Assembly: GCF_000369005.1 (NCBI RefSeq)
Contig: NZ_KB849766.1
Coordinates: 102,808-166,807 of the forward strand
Origin: Acinetobacter beijerinckii CIP 110307
GTDB taxonomy: Bacteria > Pseudomonadota > Gammaproteobacteria > Pseudomonadales > Moraxellaceae
Reading direction: 5' to 3'
DNA length: 64,000 bases
The notes under the pieces were generated by a model that was not told the origin of the DNA, did not search any database, and worked only from the letters and a program-made list of their open reading frames with translations. Shown here one piece after another: positions 28,662 through 37,783 of this stretch; position 1 is the first letter of the stretch; each line of letters starts with the position of its first letter. The position numbers and the translations under genes were made by a program.

Positions 28662-30338
28662 TTACTGTGTGATCATAGGCAAGTTCAAACCTTGCTCTTT
28701 CGCGCATTCAACTGCAATCTCATAACCTGCATCAGCATGACGCATTACCCCAGTTGCAGGGTCATTGGTTAATACACGAGCGATACGTGCCGCCGCTTCA
28801 TCGGTACCATCACATACAATCACGACACCTGAATGTTGAGAGAAGCCCATACCGACACCACCGCCATGATGTAAAGAAACCCAAGTTGCGCCGCCTGCTG
28901 TATTCAAGAGCGCATTTAATAATGGCCAATCTGATACTGCATCTGAACCATCTTGCATCGCTTCTGTCTCACGATTCGGACTTGATACTGAACCTGAATC
29001 TAAATGATCACGACCAATGACGATCGGCGCTGAAAGCTCACCACTACGAACCATTTCATTAAAAGCTAAACCAAGTTTGGCACGTAGACCTAAACCGACC
29101 CAACAAATACGTGCTGGTAGACCTTGGAAGCTAATACGCTCACGCGCCATGTCTAACCAACGATGCAAATGTTCATCATCAGGGATTAACTCTTTTACTT
29201 TGGCATCTGTTTTATAGATATCTTCTGGATCACCTGAAAGTGCAACCCAACGGAATGGTCCTACGCCACGACAGAACAATGGACGAATATAAGCTGGGAC
29301 GAAGCCTGGGAAATCAAAAGCGTTCGTAACACCTTCTTCTTGTGCCATTTGACGAATGTTGTTGCCATAGTCAAATGTAGGTACACCCATTTTTTGGAAA
29401 TCAAGCATCGCTTGAACGTGCTGCGCCATAGATTGTTTAGCCGCTTTTACCACAGCTTCTGGTTCAGCTTTAGCACGCTCACGGTACTCTTCCCATGTCC
29501 AACCCACTGGCAAATAACCATTGAGTGGATCATGTGCGCTCGTTTGGTCAGTGACCATATCAGGACGTACACCGCGACGGACTAATTCAGGTAAAATTTC
29601 TGCTGCATTACCATGCAATGCAATCGAAACAGCTTTACCTTCTTTGGTGTATTTTTCAATACGCGCCAATGCATCATCCAAATCAGTCGCTTGTTCATCA
29701 ACATAACGTGTACGTAAACGGAAATCGATACTGATTTGTTGACATTCGATATTCAGTGAACATGCACCAGCCAATGTTGCTGCCAATGGTTGAGCACCGC
29801 CCATACCACCTAAACCAGCAGTCAGTACCCAACGACCTGTTAAATCACCGTTGTAATGTTGACGACCTGCTTCAACAAAAGTTTCATATGTACCTTGTAC
29901 GATACCTTGGCTACCAATGTAGATCCAAGAACCTGCTGTCATTTGACCGTACATTGCCAAACCCTTTGCATCTAGCTCATTGAAGTGTTCCCAATTCGCC
30001 CAATGTGGAACTAAGTTCGAGTTTGCAATCAAAACACGTGGCGCGTCTTTATGAGTTTTGAATACGCCAACAGGTTTACCTGATTGAACCAACAAGGTTT
30101 CATCCGCTTCTAATTTTTTTAAAGTTTCAACAATTTTATCAAAGCATTCCCAGTTACGTGCAGCACGACCGATCCCACCATAAACAACGAGTTCTTTTGG
30201 ATTTTCTGCCACATCAGGGTCAAGATTATTCATCAGCATACGTAACGGTGCTTCAGTTAACCAACTTTTTGCATTCAGTTGTGTACCACGTGGTGCGCGA
30301 ATTTCTACGTCACGAAATTTTGTTGTCATTGTAGTCAC
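28662..30338 (-). CDS. hutU: Urocanate hydratase
   Basis: A 558-residue urocanase with the NAD-binding [10 protein letters not shown] segment, the [11 protein letters not shown] region and a C-terminal [14 protein letters not shown] choose the GTG at 30338 because AGGAG lies exactly seven bases upstream. The ATG at 30329 would be 16 bases away, and the frame's 5' extension to 30419 lacks homology. It adds water to urocanate giving imidazolonepropionate. It is the first gene of the structural hut operon; a HutC-type operator lies about 70 bases upstream. Confidence 0.93.
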   Translation of the reverse strand: MTTMTTKFRDVEIRAPRGTQLNAKSWLTEAPLRMLMNNLDPDVAENPKELVVYGGIGRAARNWECFDKIVETLKKLEADETLLVQSGKPVGVFKTHKDAPRVLIANSNLVPHWANWEHFNELDAKGLAMYGQMTAGSWIYIGSQGIVQGTYETFVEAGRQHYNGDLTGRWVLTAGLGGMGGAQPLAATLAGACSLNIECQQISIDFRLRTRYVDEQATDLDDALARIEKYTKEGKAVSIALHGNAAEILPELVRRGVRPDMVTDQTSAHDPLNGYLPVGWTWEEYRERAKAEPEAVVKAAKQSMAQHVQAMLDFQKMGVPTFDYGNNIRQMAQEEGVTNAFDFPGFVPAYIRPLFCRGVGPFRWVALSGDPEDIYKTDAKVKELIPDDEHLHRWLDMARERISFQGLPARICWVGLGLRAKLGLAFNEMVRSGELSAPIVIGRDHLDSGSVSSPNRETEAMQDGSDAVSDWPLLNALLNTAGGATWVSLHHGGGVGMGFSQHSGVVIVCDGTDEAAARIARVLTNDPATGVMRHADAGYEIAVECAKEQGLNLPMITQ

Positions 30339-30406
30339 AATCGGACTCCTTCCTTTGAGATTTGAACCGCAAATTAAACTGCTTTTAACGTATAGCAATG
30401 TATTAA

Positions 30407-30420
30407 CTTGTATATACATC
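30407..30420. promoter_or_regulatory. HutC-type operator upstream of hutU
   Basis: CTTGTATATACATC differs at two positions from a perfect CTTGTATATACAAG palindrome, the type recognised by HutC repressors. It lies between the hutD terminator and the hutU start, where it would block hutU-H-T-I-G transcription in the absence of urocanate. Confidence 0.6.
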
Positions 30421-30528
30421 TACATACTACACAAATCTTTTATCTTGAAAAGATGCATTTCATTCCATTTATGAAAATAAATTTTAAACATATGAAATAA
30501 ATTGATTTATTTTTATTATGACCATAAA

Positions 30529-30559
30529 AAACCCATACAACTAAAAATTGTATGGGTTT
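30529..30559 (-). terminator. Terminator after hutCD
   Basis: Perfect 12-bp stem AAACCCATACAA/TTGTATGGGTTT (30529-30540 and 30548-30559), 7-base loop, followed on the minus strand by TTTTATGG. It ends the hutC-hutD transcript upstream of the hutU promoter. Confidence 0.75.
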
Positions 30560-30577
30560 CAAAAAAGTGTGAATTAT

Positions 30578-31159
30578 TTAAATTTTTGTAAGTCGAATCG
30601 CACAAACTTGCTTTTTATCCTGCTTGCCAAAAGCAATATTTTTCAAGTAATTCTGATCTTTTATAATTAAACTTTCTTGATATTCAAGATAGAAAATAGA
30701 TTCATTTATTTTAATTTCTAAAGGTTCTAAACTTTGATTGAAAACAAAAATTAAATCAGCAGAACTCGTTATTTCAGAAGCAGCAGACTCGAACATCCAT
30801 TCATAATCTGCATGAAATTTTCTAGCATCATATATCAGATTAAAGTCTCGAATCTTTCCATTGGGCAATTCACAACTAACCCGACTGTCTCCACTGAACT
30901 TTATCGATTCCAGATATTGTAAATGCTTCACTTGATGATCAATATTCAGCAAAATATCTTGACCTTCCAAAACCGTCAGATAGCGTTGCATACCTTCAAA
31001 TTTGGAAAATGAACCAGACGTTTTGACGTCCGCCATGGAAATACGCCAATCAAATGACTCAAGGCAACTCCCTTCACTCCGAGCAAGTTCAACTGTATAG
31101 CCTGCACCATTTTTCCACAGCATGCGTTTATAATCTGCTGTGCTTAGATGCTGAATCAT
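30578..31159 (-). CDS. hutD: HutD family protein
   Basis: A 193-residue cupin-like HutD protein (DUF886), recognisable by KRMLWKNGAGYTVELAR and WRISMADVKTSGSFSKFEGMQRYLTVLEG. HutD is proposed to fine-tune hut expression, perhaps by binding urocanate or formyl-glutamate; its precise role is unsettled. Its start codon overlaps the hutC stop (ATGA), so the two are translationally coupled. Confidence 0.9.
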   Translation of the reverse strand: MIQHLSTADYKRMLWKNGAGYTVELARSEGSCLESFDWRISMADVKTSGSFSKFEGMQRYLTVLEGQDILLNIDHQVKHLQYLESIKFSGDSRVSCELPNGKIRDFNLIYDARKFHADYEWMFESAASEITSSADLIFVFNQSLEPLEIKINESIFYLEYQESLIIKDQNYLKNIAFGKQDKKQVCAIRLTKI

Positions 31160-31908
31160 TGCGTAAATTTACCTTCCAAATAATAACGACTACCTGGATA
31201 AATCAAACGTGCACTAGAAATCAGTTGTTTATTTGACCATGTGCGACGGCGAATCAATAGGCAAGGTTCTGTTTTATTAATCTTCAACCATTTACATTCT
31301 TGAGCCGAAGCTAAAATCGCTGTAACCACATGCTCACCCTCAGTCACAGGTGCTTTTGACATCAAATAAGCATTCGGCGTGATCGCTTTAAAGTCTTGCG
31401 CTAAATAATCTGGTATCAAGACTGGATCAACTAAACGATCTTCTATTTGCACAGGCACATCATTTTCATAATGCACAATAATCGAATGAAATAGCTTTTG
31501 CCCTTCACGCATCTGCATTAACACGCTTTGTTCTGTATTGGCTTGAATTTGCTCCAACACCAATACTTCTGCACGATGTTTATGATTTCGAGCAATAATC
31601 TCTTCGGCAATATTATTCACATGAAATAAAGCTGTGCGCCCTTGTCCTTCTGCAACAAAAGAACCCACACCTTGTATGCGAACCAGCAAGCCCTCACTGG
31701 TCAACTCACGCAACGCACGATTAACTGTCATACGACTACAACCAAGCAAATTCACTAACTCACTCTCGGATGGAATCTTTTTATTGACTGTCCATGTGCC
31801 TTCGTAGATTTTCTGTGAAATCATTTGTTTCACACGCAAGTACAAAGGAACAGGGCTGTCTTCCCCGAGTGATAAATCCAAATCGGTCTGCTTGGATGTT
31901 CTTGACAT
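31156..31908 (-). CDS. hutC: Histidine utilisation repressor HutC (GntR/UTRA)
   Basis: 250 residues. The GntR winged helix is at about 20-85 (VNKKIPSESELVNLLGCSRMTVNRALRELTSEGLLVRIQGVGSFVAEG), followed by a UTRA effector domain (about 100-245) as in HutC. Urocanate is the known inducer for this family. It is coupled to hutD, and its own promoter region (31941-31985) carries one perfect and two partial TTGTATATACAA-like sites, so autoregulation is likely. Confidence 0.93.
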   Translation of the reverse strand: MSRTSKQTDLDLSLGEDSPVPLYLRVKQMISQKIYEGTWTVNKKIPSESELVNLLGCSRMTVNRALRELTSEGLLVRIQGVGSFVAEGQGRTALFHVNNIAEEIIARNHKHRAEVLVLEQIQANTEQSVLMQMREGQKLFHSIIVHYENDVPVQIEDRLVDPVLIPDYLAQDFKAITPNAYLMSKAPVTEGEHVVTAILASAQECKWLKINKTEPCLLIRRRTWSNKQLISSARLIYPGSRYYLEGKFTQ

Positions 31909-31940
31909 TGACTAAAACTCATACACAATACTTTGAGCTA

Positions 31941-31985
31941 TTGTATATAGATTATCGCCAATTTGTATATACAAGCTTATACAAT
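31941..31985. promoter_or_regulatory. HutC operator cluster upstream of hutC
   Basis: TTGTATATACAA, a perfect 12-base palindrome, is at 31963-31974. It is flanked by TTGTATATAG (31941-31950) and by an inverted partial copy AGCTTATACAAT (31974-31985). The same sequence type occurs before hutU (30407). It lies 33-77 bases upstream of the hutC start. Confidence 0.65.
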
Positions 31986-32056
31986 TAAACTTCTAAAATA
32001 AAAATAATGTTGCATTTCATTTGCTTGATTTTTCAAAATTCTAAACTTGTATAATC

Positions 32057-33112
32057 CTAAACTGTATAACGCTTACTCAAACCCCAATCTGCCAATATAC
32101 GGCGATACATGGTCGAAGAACGATCCGCTTCAAAATGTGCTTCCATTGTAATATCTACAGGTAATTCTTCAGGTTTTTGAGACTCTACCATCTCTTGATC
32201 CTCTGCAAAAATCTGCGCATTAAAATCATATACGCCTTGTAAATCACCCTTCGTATCAAAGTTTCGAGTTAAAGGCACAAACAACCGAGTTTTGTTATGC
32301 GAAGTTGGGCAACAGGCATTGAGGATTTTCAACACGCCAGCATTTGGAAAATGGATGGTGAGTACTGCTGAAAATGGTGGATAGACATCAAAAATCCGCT
32401 CCCAAAGAAAATCATCAGGCGCTAAATGTTGCATCCCATGCGGATAATTACTGACGTTACTGACATATTCAGTATGTAACCCATAATTGGTGCGTTCAGT
32501 CGAATACTTCGGAACGACAGGATTCTCTCTGTCCGCAAATGCATTGTGATGCACCCAAGCAAAATGCGCCACATCAATAAAACCCTCTAATTGACGACCA
32601 CTTGAACCAGCAATATCCACATATGGAGGTAAAATTCCTTGGTGTTCTTCTGTATCCCATGTATCCAGTACTGGGAAATTTGCCAAGCTTTCATCTCGTC
32701 CTAAAATACTCGTCCATACCAAACCATATTTTATGACTACTGGAAATTTGGTTAAGGAAAAACGATCAGAAATTTTGGTTAGATCAGGCTGTGCAGGAAT
32801 TTTTATGCATTTACCTTGTTCATTAAAATGCAAACCGTGATAAGGACAAATAATCGTTCCGCCTTCAACCCAACCTTTACTCAGTGGTACACCACGATGT
32901 GGACAAATATCACGAACTAAATGGATATTCTCTGACTCAGTTTTATAAATCGCCATTTTCAGATCCAGCAAAGTGACTTGCTGTGGCTTTGTCGTCACAT
33001 CTTCAACTCGTGCAACGGGATACCAATGTTGAGCCAATATGTGCCAATCCTGATCGTCAAACTGACTGTGACAAGGTTTATTTGGAAGATTGATTAACGA
33101 AATTGCATTCAT
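32057..33112 (-). CDS. hpxD: Rieske non-heme iron oxygenase, HpxD-like (probable hypoxanthine hydroxylase)
   Basis: 351 residues. The Rieske [2Fe-2S] ligands are CPH (Cys70/His72) and CPYH (Cys89/His92). The mononuclear iron site lies around EGFIDVAHFAWVHHNAF. The fold and length match VanA-like single-subunit oxygenases. In Klebsiella, HpxD with reductase HpxE oxidises hypoxanthine and is regulated by the divergent LysR protein HpxR; here too a LysR gene is divergent and the urate genes follow. No HpxE-like reductase is present in the window. The purine assignment is inferred from this context; a demethylase role on an aromatic is the alternative. Confidence 0.65.
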   Translation of the reverse strand: MNAISLINLPNKPCHSQFDDQDWHILAQHWYPVARVEDVTTKPQQVTLLDLKMAIYKTESENIHLVRDICPHRGVPLSKGWVEGGTIICPYHGLHFNEQGKCIKIPAQPDLTKISDRFSLTKFPVVIKYGLVWTSILGRDESLANFPVLDTWDTEEHQGILPPYVDIAGSSGRQLEGFIDVAHFAWVHHNAFADRENPVVPKYSTERTNYGLHTEYVSNVSNYPHGMQHLAPDDFLWERIFDVYPPFSAVLTIHFPNAGVLKILNACCPTSHNKTRLFVPLTRNFDTKGDLQGVYDFNAQIFAEDQEMVESQKPEELPVDITMEAHFEADRSSTMYRRILADWGLSKRYTV

Positions 33113-33192
33113 GCTTTGCTCTCATTTTCTGCTATAGATCATGGATCTGTATGGCTTAAATGCAGTGTGGAACAGAATGTTTTTTTCGTCTA

Positions 33193-33220
33193 TTAGAATG
33201 AATTTGATCATTCATTCTAA
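33193..33220. promoter_or_regulatory. Inverted repeat in the divergent Rieske/LysR promoter region
   Basis: Perfect 10-bp arms TTAGAATGAA/TTCATTCTAA (33193-33202 and 33211-33220) with an 8-base spacer. The centre lies about 90 bases from the Rieske start and about 80 bases from the LysR start. A LysR-type binding site is the natural reading. Confidence 0.5.
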
Positions 33221-33288
33221 AAATTAGAACAGGAACGGCACTAAAATTGCTTTTGTATAAATACTTATTTTTATAAAAAGTACATGTA

Positions 33289-34218
33289 ATGGCATTACCC
33301 TTTTCTCGCTTCGCTGAATATTTTATTGCAGTCGCCAAAACAGGTAGTTTAAGAAAAGCAGCGGATCAGCTTTTTATTTCAGTTTCAGCGGTACATCGTC
33401 AAATCGTTTTGGCTGAGGAAGAACTTGGTGTAGCTCTATTTGAACGCCTGCCAAATGGCTTAAAACTAACTTTGGCCGGTGAGTTGCTATATGCAGATTT
33501 GCTAAGTTGGCAAAAAGACTTTCAAATGACACAAAAACGCTTGAATGAAATCCAAGGCTTACAGCGCGGTTCAATTGATTTTGGTGTAATTTCCGCACTC
33601 AGTGAAAGTTTTATTACGGATGTTATTCAGTCTATTCATCAAGATTATCCTTGGATTAATTTCAATATTCGCGTGTTAGATAGCGACTCTGTTGCTGATT
33701 TCGTAATTAACGCAGAACTCGATTTTGGTTTAATCCTCAATCCAAAACATCAGCATCAATTGCAAGTCAGCTCTTTTATTGAAATGCCACTTGGTTTCGT
33801 CATTCCCAAACAACATCCCTTAGCAAATAAAGAAAAAATCTATTTTTCGGATACATTGGAATTCAATCATATCATCGCCGCTGCACCACTGATTATTCAT
33901 GATCATGTGATGGCTTTATATAAGAAACATGATTTTAATCCGCCCCATCAAATTGAATGCAATGATATTCGTATGATGCTTTCATTGCTTAGAAATAATC
34001 TAGGTATTGGTATCATGAGTTATCTAGATGCCTATGCTTTTATTGAAAATGGTGAATTTCTGTTCAGAACGATTCACGAAAATGGACTACATCCGATTAC
34101 CCTCGCCTTGTGTGTTGCACCAAAACGGCAACTCTCACGAATATCACAAATTATGATGAATCTGATCATTGAACATATGGAAGCACTAAAATTGAGCATG
34201 ACTGAAATCACCCAATAA
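33289..34218 (+). CDS. LysR family transcriptional regulator (HpxR-like by context)
   Basis: 309 residues. The N-terminal HTH is typical (YFIAVAKTGSLRKAADQLFISVSAVHRQIVLAEEELGVALFER, residues about 8-50), with a periplasmic-binding-protein-like effector domain behind it. The gene is divergent from the Rieske oxygenase gene with an inverted repeat between them, and followed by puuE. This arrangement parallels hpxR beside hpxD in Klebsiella. The effector would then be a purine; that is inference from position only. Confidence 0.85.
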   Translation: MALPFSRFAEYFIAVAKTGSLRKAADQLFISVSAVHRQIVLAEEELGVALFERLPNGLKLTLAGELLYADLLSWQKDFQMTQKRLNEIQGLQRGSIDFGVISALSESFITDVIQSIHQDYPWINFNIRVLDSDSVADFVINAELDFGLILNPKHQHQLQVSSFIEMPLGFVIPKQHPLANKEKIYFSDTLEFNHIIAAAPLIIHDHVMALYKKHDFNPPHQIECNDIRMMLSLLRNNLGIGIMSYLDAYAFIENGEFLFRTIHENGLHPITLALCVAPKRQLSRISQIMMNLIIEHMEALKLSMTEITQ

Positions 34219-34248
34219 ACAAACTCAATTAACGCACCAAAACAAATC

Positions 34249-34264
34249 AATCAAACATTTGATT
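34249..34264. promoter_or_regulatory. Palindrome upstream of puuE
   Basis: AATCAAA-CA-TTTGATT, perfect 7-base arms, 86 bases before the allantoinase start and 31 bases after the LysR stop. It may be an operator. Its arms are AT-only apart from one C/G pair and no T-tract follows, so a terminator is less likely. Confidence 0.35.
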
Positions 34265-34349
34265 TATATTGTTTTATTATTTGACACCCAAACAATTCAT
34301 CGAGTAATTTAATGAGAAGTTTCACATTTCTATCTTCTTAGGCAAACCC

Positions 34350-35300
34350 ATGACACTCTTAGATCAAAATAGCCATGTCGCCCATGATTATCCTCGAGAT
34401 ATGTTAGGTTATGCCAATCATCCTCCACATGCTCAGTGGCCAAATCAAGCAAAAATTGCCGTTCAGTTTGTATTGAATTATGAAGAAGGTGGAGAAAAAC
34501 ACATTTTGCATGGTGATGAAGGCTCAGAGCAGTTCCTTTCCGAAATCAGTGGCGCTGATAGTTATCCTGCTCGTCATCTTTCGATGGATTCCATCTACGA
34601 GTATGGTTCACGTGTCGGGTTTTGGCGCATTCACCAAGAGTTTGCCAAACGTAATTTACCTATGAGTATCTTTGCAGTCGCCATGGCACTACAACGAAAT
34701 CCGTTGGTTGTAGAAGCAATTAAACAGCATCATTATGATGTTGTTTCGCATGGTTTACGTTGGATTCATTATCAAAATATAGATATTGATACCGAGAAAG
34801 CACATATGGCTGAAGCCATGCAAATTTTAAAAGATTTATTCGGGGAATATCCAACAGGTTGGTATACAGGGCGTGATAGTCCTAATACCCGTCAACTCTT
34901 GGCTGACTATGATCAGATTCAGTATGACAGTGACTATTATGGCGATGACCTGCCTTTTTGGACAAGCTTATCGAAAGAGAATGGTGAAACTCGTCCTCAT
35001 CTCATTATTCCTTATACACTAGATACCAACGATATGAAGTTCGCCTCTCCGACTGGTTTTAATCGTAGTGAAGATTTTTTTGAGTATTTAAAAGATGCTT
35101 TTGATGTGCTGTATGCTGAAGGGGCGACTTCACCGAAAATGTTATCTATCGGGATGCATTGTCGAATTCTAGGTCGCCCTGCTCGTTTTAAAGCACTACA
35201 GCGCTTTTTGGATTATGTGCAAAATCATGATCGAGTATGGATTTGTACTCGTCAGCAAATTGCGGAACATTGGCATAAATATCATCCTTATCAGGGATAG
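34350..35300 (+). CDS. puuE: Allantoinase PuuE (polysaccharide-deacetylase fold)
   Basis: 316 residues. The N-terminal YPRDMLGYANHPPHAQWP is characteristic of PuuE, followed by NYEEGGEKHILHGDEGSEQFL. The NodB-like core has SHGLRWIHY and GWYTGRDSPNTRQLL. PuuE is the metal-independent allantoinase that opens allantoin to allantoate. It bridges UraD and allantoicase in the purine pathway, both encoded in this window. It lies 131 bases after the LysR gene on the same strand; cotranscription is possible. Confidence 0.9.
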   Translation: MTLLDQNSHVAHDYPRDMLGYANHPPHAQWPNQAKIAVQFVLNYEEGGEKHILHGDEGSEQFLSEISGADSYPARHLSMDSIYEYGSRVGFWRIHQEFAKRNLPMSIFAVAMALQRNPLVVEAIKQHHYDVVSHGLRWIHYQNIDIDTEKAHMAEAMQILKDLFGEYPTGWYTGRDSPNTRQLLADYDQIQYDSDYYGDDLPFWTSLSKENGETRPHLIIPYTLDTNDMKFASPTGFNRSEDFFEYLKDAFDVLYAEGATSPKMLSIGMHCRILGRPARFKALQRFLDYVQNHDRVWICTRQQIAEHWHKYHPYQG

Positions 35301-35415
35301 ATCTATTTCTTTTAAAGTTTTCTAGCATTGCTACATCAGCAATGTACAAACAGATTGCTTTTATATTGGCGATTTCTTAATTTGAAGGATCAAAAGTAAT
35401 CAAAAATCTTTGTTA

Positions 35416-35468
35416 GACTGACGGTACTTCCCTACTACCGCAGTCCAACAGGCGGCATCCATGCCGCC
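35416..35468. repeat. Two-hairpin GC-rich element, REP-like
   Basis: In an AT-rich convergent gap (35301-35549) two GC-rich hairpins follow each other. The first is GACTG-A-CGGTA paired with TACCG-CAGTC (35416-35445, one bulged A). The second is GGCGGCAT-CC-ATGCCGCC (35451-35468). There is no T-tract, so a simple terminator is less likely than an extragenic palindromic repeat or a small structured RNA. The composition contrasts sharply with the flanks. Confidence 0.45.
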
Positions 35469-35549
35469 CCCATGACAGTAATCATCAATATAAATTCAAA
35501 AAGCTTAAGTTCTAAAGTAGATCATAGCCTAGCAACATTACATAATCAC

Positions 35550-36992
35550 TTAGGCTATTTTAGCCATTTGTATACTCCGCTGTTGTAACAGCTTTACTGA
35601 TTGTTTGGCTTGCGAAGCCAGCTCCATCATATCAACATCAGGAATTTGGTCATTTTCTACCACCATTTTTCCTGCAATAAACATCGCTTTAATGCGTGCT
35701 CGACCACCACTTGCAATAGGCCCAATTGCCATATCATGTAAGCCAAAATATCGAGGATCATCCAAACGATACAACACCAAATCAGCTTGTTCACCAACTT
35801 CAATCGTACCGACTTGATCTAAACCTAGAACTTTTGCACCACCTACTGTTCCCCAGCGAATAATATCTTCAATACTTGCAGCATCGGCACCGCCTTCAAA
35901 TTGTCCACCATCATATTGTGGTTTTGCCAACATACCTTTTCTAGCACGTTGTAATAACCATGCGGCATGCGTTTCTGACAACATATCAGCAGCCTCATTG
36001 GAAGCCGCACCATCAACGCCGATTGAAATTGTCATGCCAGCATTTTCTAAAGTCACTAGATCAGCAATACCACTGCCTAAACGCGCATTACTTTGTGGAC
36101 AATGTGCAATTCCAGTTTTTGTTTGACCCAAAATTTGGATCTCTTCTGGTAATAGCTTCACCAAATGCGCAAACCAAACATCATTGCCCACCCAATCATT
36201 TTCAGCACAATATTGCACAGGTGTCATATTAAATTTAGCTTTTGCTGCATCCAAATAGTCTACCGTTTCAGATAAATGACTATGCATTCGAATACCAAGT
36301 TGACGCGCGATCTTGGCACTTTCTCGAAACTGTTGCGCTGTTGTAGAATGTAGTGTAGATGTTGGCGCCATAACAATTTTACGAAATGCATCTGAGCTCG
36401 GCTCATGATAGTGAGCAACTAAACGCTCAACATCGACCATGTAATCTTCAAACTTCTCAGGTCGCAAAGCTTGTGGTAAATCACTTTCTAAGCCACGCGT
36501 AAGTGTTGCACCACCTCGACACAGCACAAAGCGCATGCCCAGCTTTTCGGCTTCGTCAAATAGAATGGCAGCGCCATCGAATGCCATTTTCGGCCAATAT
36601 AAATAATGATGATCTGCAACCGTAGCGCAACCTGAACGTAGTAACTCAATTAAGCCAATACGTACTGCGATTCTAAACGTCGTTTCATCAAATGCACCTC
36701 GAAATCGATACGGTGTAGTCGCAAGCCATGCACTTAAATTTTGATTTAAACCCTGAGGTTCTCCTTTTAATAAAGACTGGAATAAATGGTGATGAGTATT
36801 TACCCATGCAGGATAAATAACACAGTCTTTCGCATTTACTACCTGTTCATTCTCAAGCTCAGTTAACTGCCCAATTTCAGAAATTTTTCCATTTTGAATC
36901 CGAATATCCGTAGCAGATGAACGCGCTGCTGTACCAGATAAACCTGTCAAAATTGCATGCGCATTTTTAATCAAATAGCTGTTATTCATCAT
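35550..36992 (-). CDS. Amidohydrolase, probable 8-oxoguanine deaminase
   Basis: 480 residues, AtzA/TrzN-type amidohydrolase. Metal-binding HHH is in WVNTHHHLFQSLLKG, with SHLSETVDYLDAAK for the later His/Glu pair and the catalytic Asp in SIGVDGAASNEAADM. This pattern fits the 8-oxoguanine deaminase group related to Pseudomonas Pa0142, which yields urate. The urate-degradation genes nearby support it. The start overlaps the permease stop (ATGA), so it is translationally coupled to an ABC importer that may bring in the purine. Hydroxychloroatrazine- or guanine-type deamination is an alternative. Confidence 0.75.
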   Translation of the reverse strand: MMNNSYLIKNAHAILTGLSGTAARSSATDIRIQNGKISEIGQLTELENEQVVNAKDCVIYPAWVNTHHHLFQSLLKGEPQGLNQNLSAWLATTPYRFRGAFDETTFRIAVRIGLIELLRSGCATVADHHYLYWPKMAFDGAAILFDEAEKLGMRFVLCRGGATLTRGLESDLPQALRPEKFEDYMVDVERLVAHYHEPSSDAFRKIVMAPTSTLHSTTAQQFRESAKIARQLGIRMHSHLSETVDYLDAAKAKFNMTPVQYCAENDWVGNDVWFAHLVKLLPEEIQILGQTKTGIAHCPQSNARLGSGIADLVTLENAGMTISIGVDGAASNEAADMLSETHAAWLLQRARKGMLAKPQYDGGQFEGGADAASIEDIIRWGTVGGAKVLGLDQVGTIEVGEQADLVLYRLDDPRYFGLHDMAIGPIASGGRARIKAMFIAGKMVVENDQIPDVDMMELASQAKQSVKLLQQRSIQMAKIA

Positions 36993-37783
36993 GCTTGTTC
37001 ACTCTCATGCCATTTACTGAGAAATACACGACTTAATAAAGACATCAATACGAACAGCCCTAAGCCTGTACAAGTAATGAGAAATAGTGCAGCAAACATT
37101 AACGGTAAATCTAGTTGGAATCCTGCTTGCAAAATTTGATAGGCCAAGCCTGCACTTGTACCCCCAGCACCAGCAACAAACTCGGAAACTACTGCTCCAA
37201 TAAGCGCCAGACCACATGAAATACGTAAGCCACCAAAAAAATAAGGTAAGGCATTCGGCACGCGCAGACGCATCAGAATTTGCCAACGACTGGCTTTATT
37301 AATCTGGAAAAGATTAAGTAGCCCTTTGTTGACACTACGCAAACCTAAAGTTGTGTTGGTAAGTATAGGGAAAACAGCCACTAACATAGCGCATACCACT
37401 AATGCCAAAGTGGTATTTTGAATCCAAATAATTACTAAAGGTGCAATCGCCACAATCGGTGTAACTTGAAATAAAATGGCATAAGGCATAAAACATGCTT
37501 CGACAACACGACTTTGCACGAATAGAAAAGCAATTAAAGTTCCAATAATCACTGCACACGCAAAAGCAAGTAACGTGATTTTTAACGTCACCAATAAACT
37601 ACCTAACAACAGCGAAGATTGATTGATCAATGCCATCACAATATCACTGGGCTTAGGTACGACATATACAGGCACTTCAAGTTGCTGAAAGCTCAATTGC
37701 CATATCAGCAAAAATAAAAAACCAAGTATTAATGGTGCTGCAATACGTTGCACAATAGGATGTTGTATTAATGGTTTAATCAT
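36989..37783 (-). CDS. ABC transporter permease (NMT1/SsuC-like)
   Basis: About 264 residues with five to six transmembrane helices and the BPD_transp_1 EAA-like loop (LRVPNALPYFFGGLRISCGLALIGAVVSEF). The ATG at 37783 has GGAGG eight bases upstream and overlaps the end of the ATPase gene by 8 bases. A longer frame reaching 37906 would lie inside that gene and is rejected. It forms the inner-membrane channel of a nitrate/sulfonate/NMT1-type importer with the two genes upstream. A purine substrate is suggested by the coupled deaminase. Confidence 0.85.
   Translation of the reverse strand: MIKPLIQHPIVQRIAAPLILGFLFLLIWQLSFQQLEVPVYVVPKPSDIVMALINQSSLLLGSLLVTLKITLLAFACAVIIGTLIAFLFVQSRVVEACFMPYAILFQVTPIVAIAPLVIIWIQNTTLALVVCAMLVAVFPILTNTTLGLRSVNKGLLNLFQINKASRWQILMRLRVPNALPYFFGGLRISCGLALIGAVVSEFVAGAGGTSAGLAYQILQAGFQLDLPLMFAALFLITCTGLGLFVLMSLLSRVFLSKWHESEQA

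Noticed and set aside
27444..29706. Long antisense open frames opposite hutH and hutU
   Set aside because: They mirror the codon structure of strongly supported genes and have no recognisable products.
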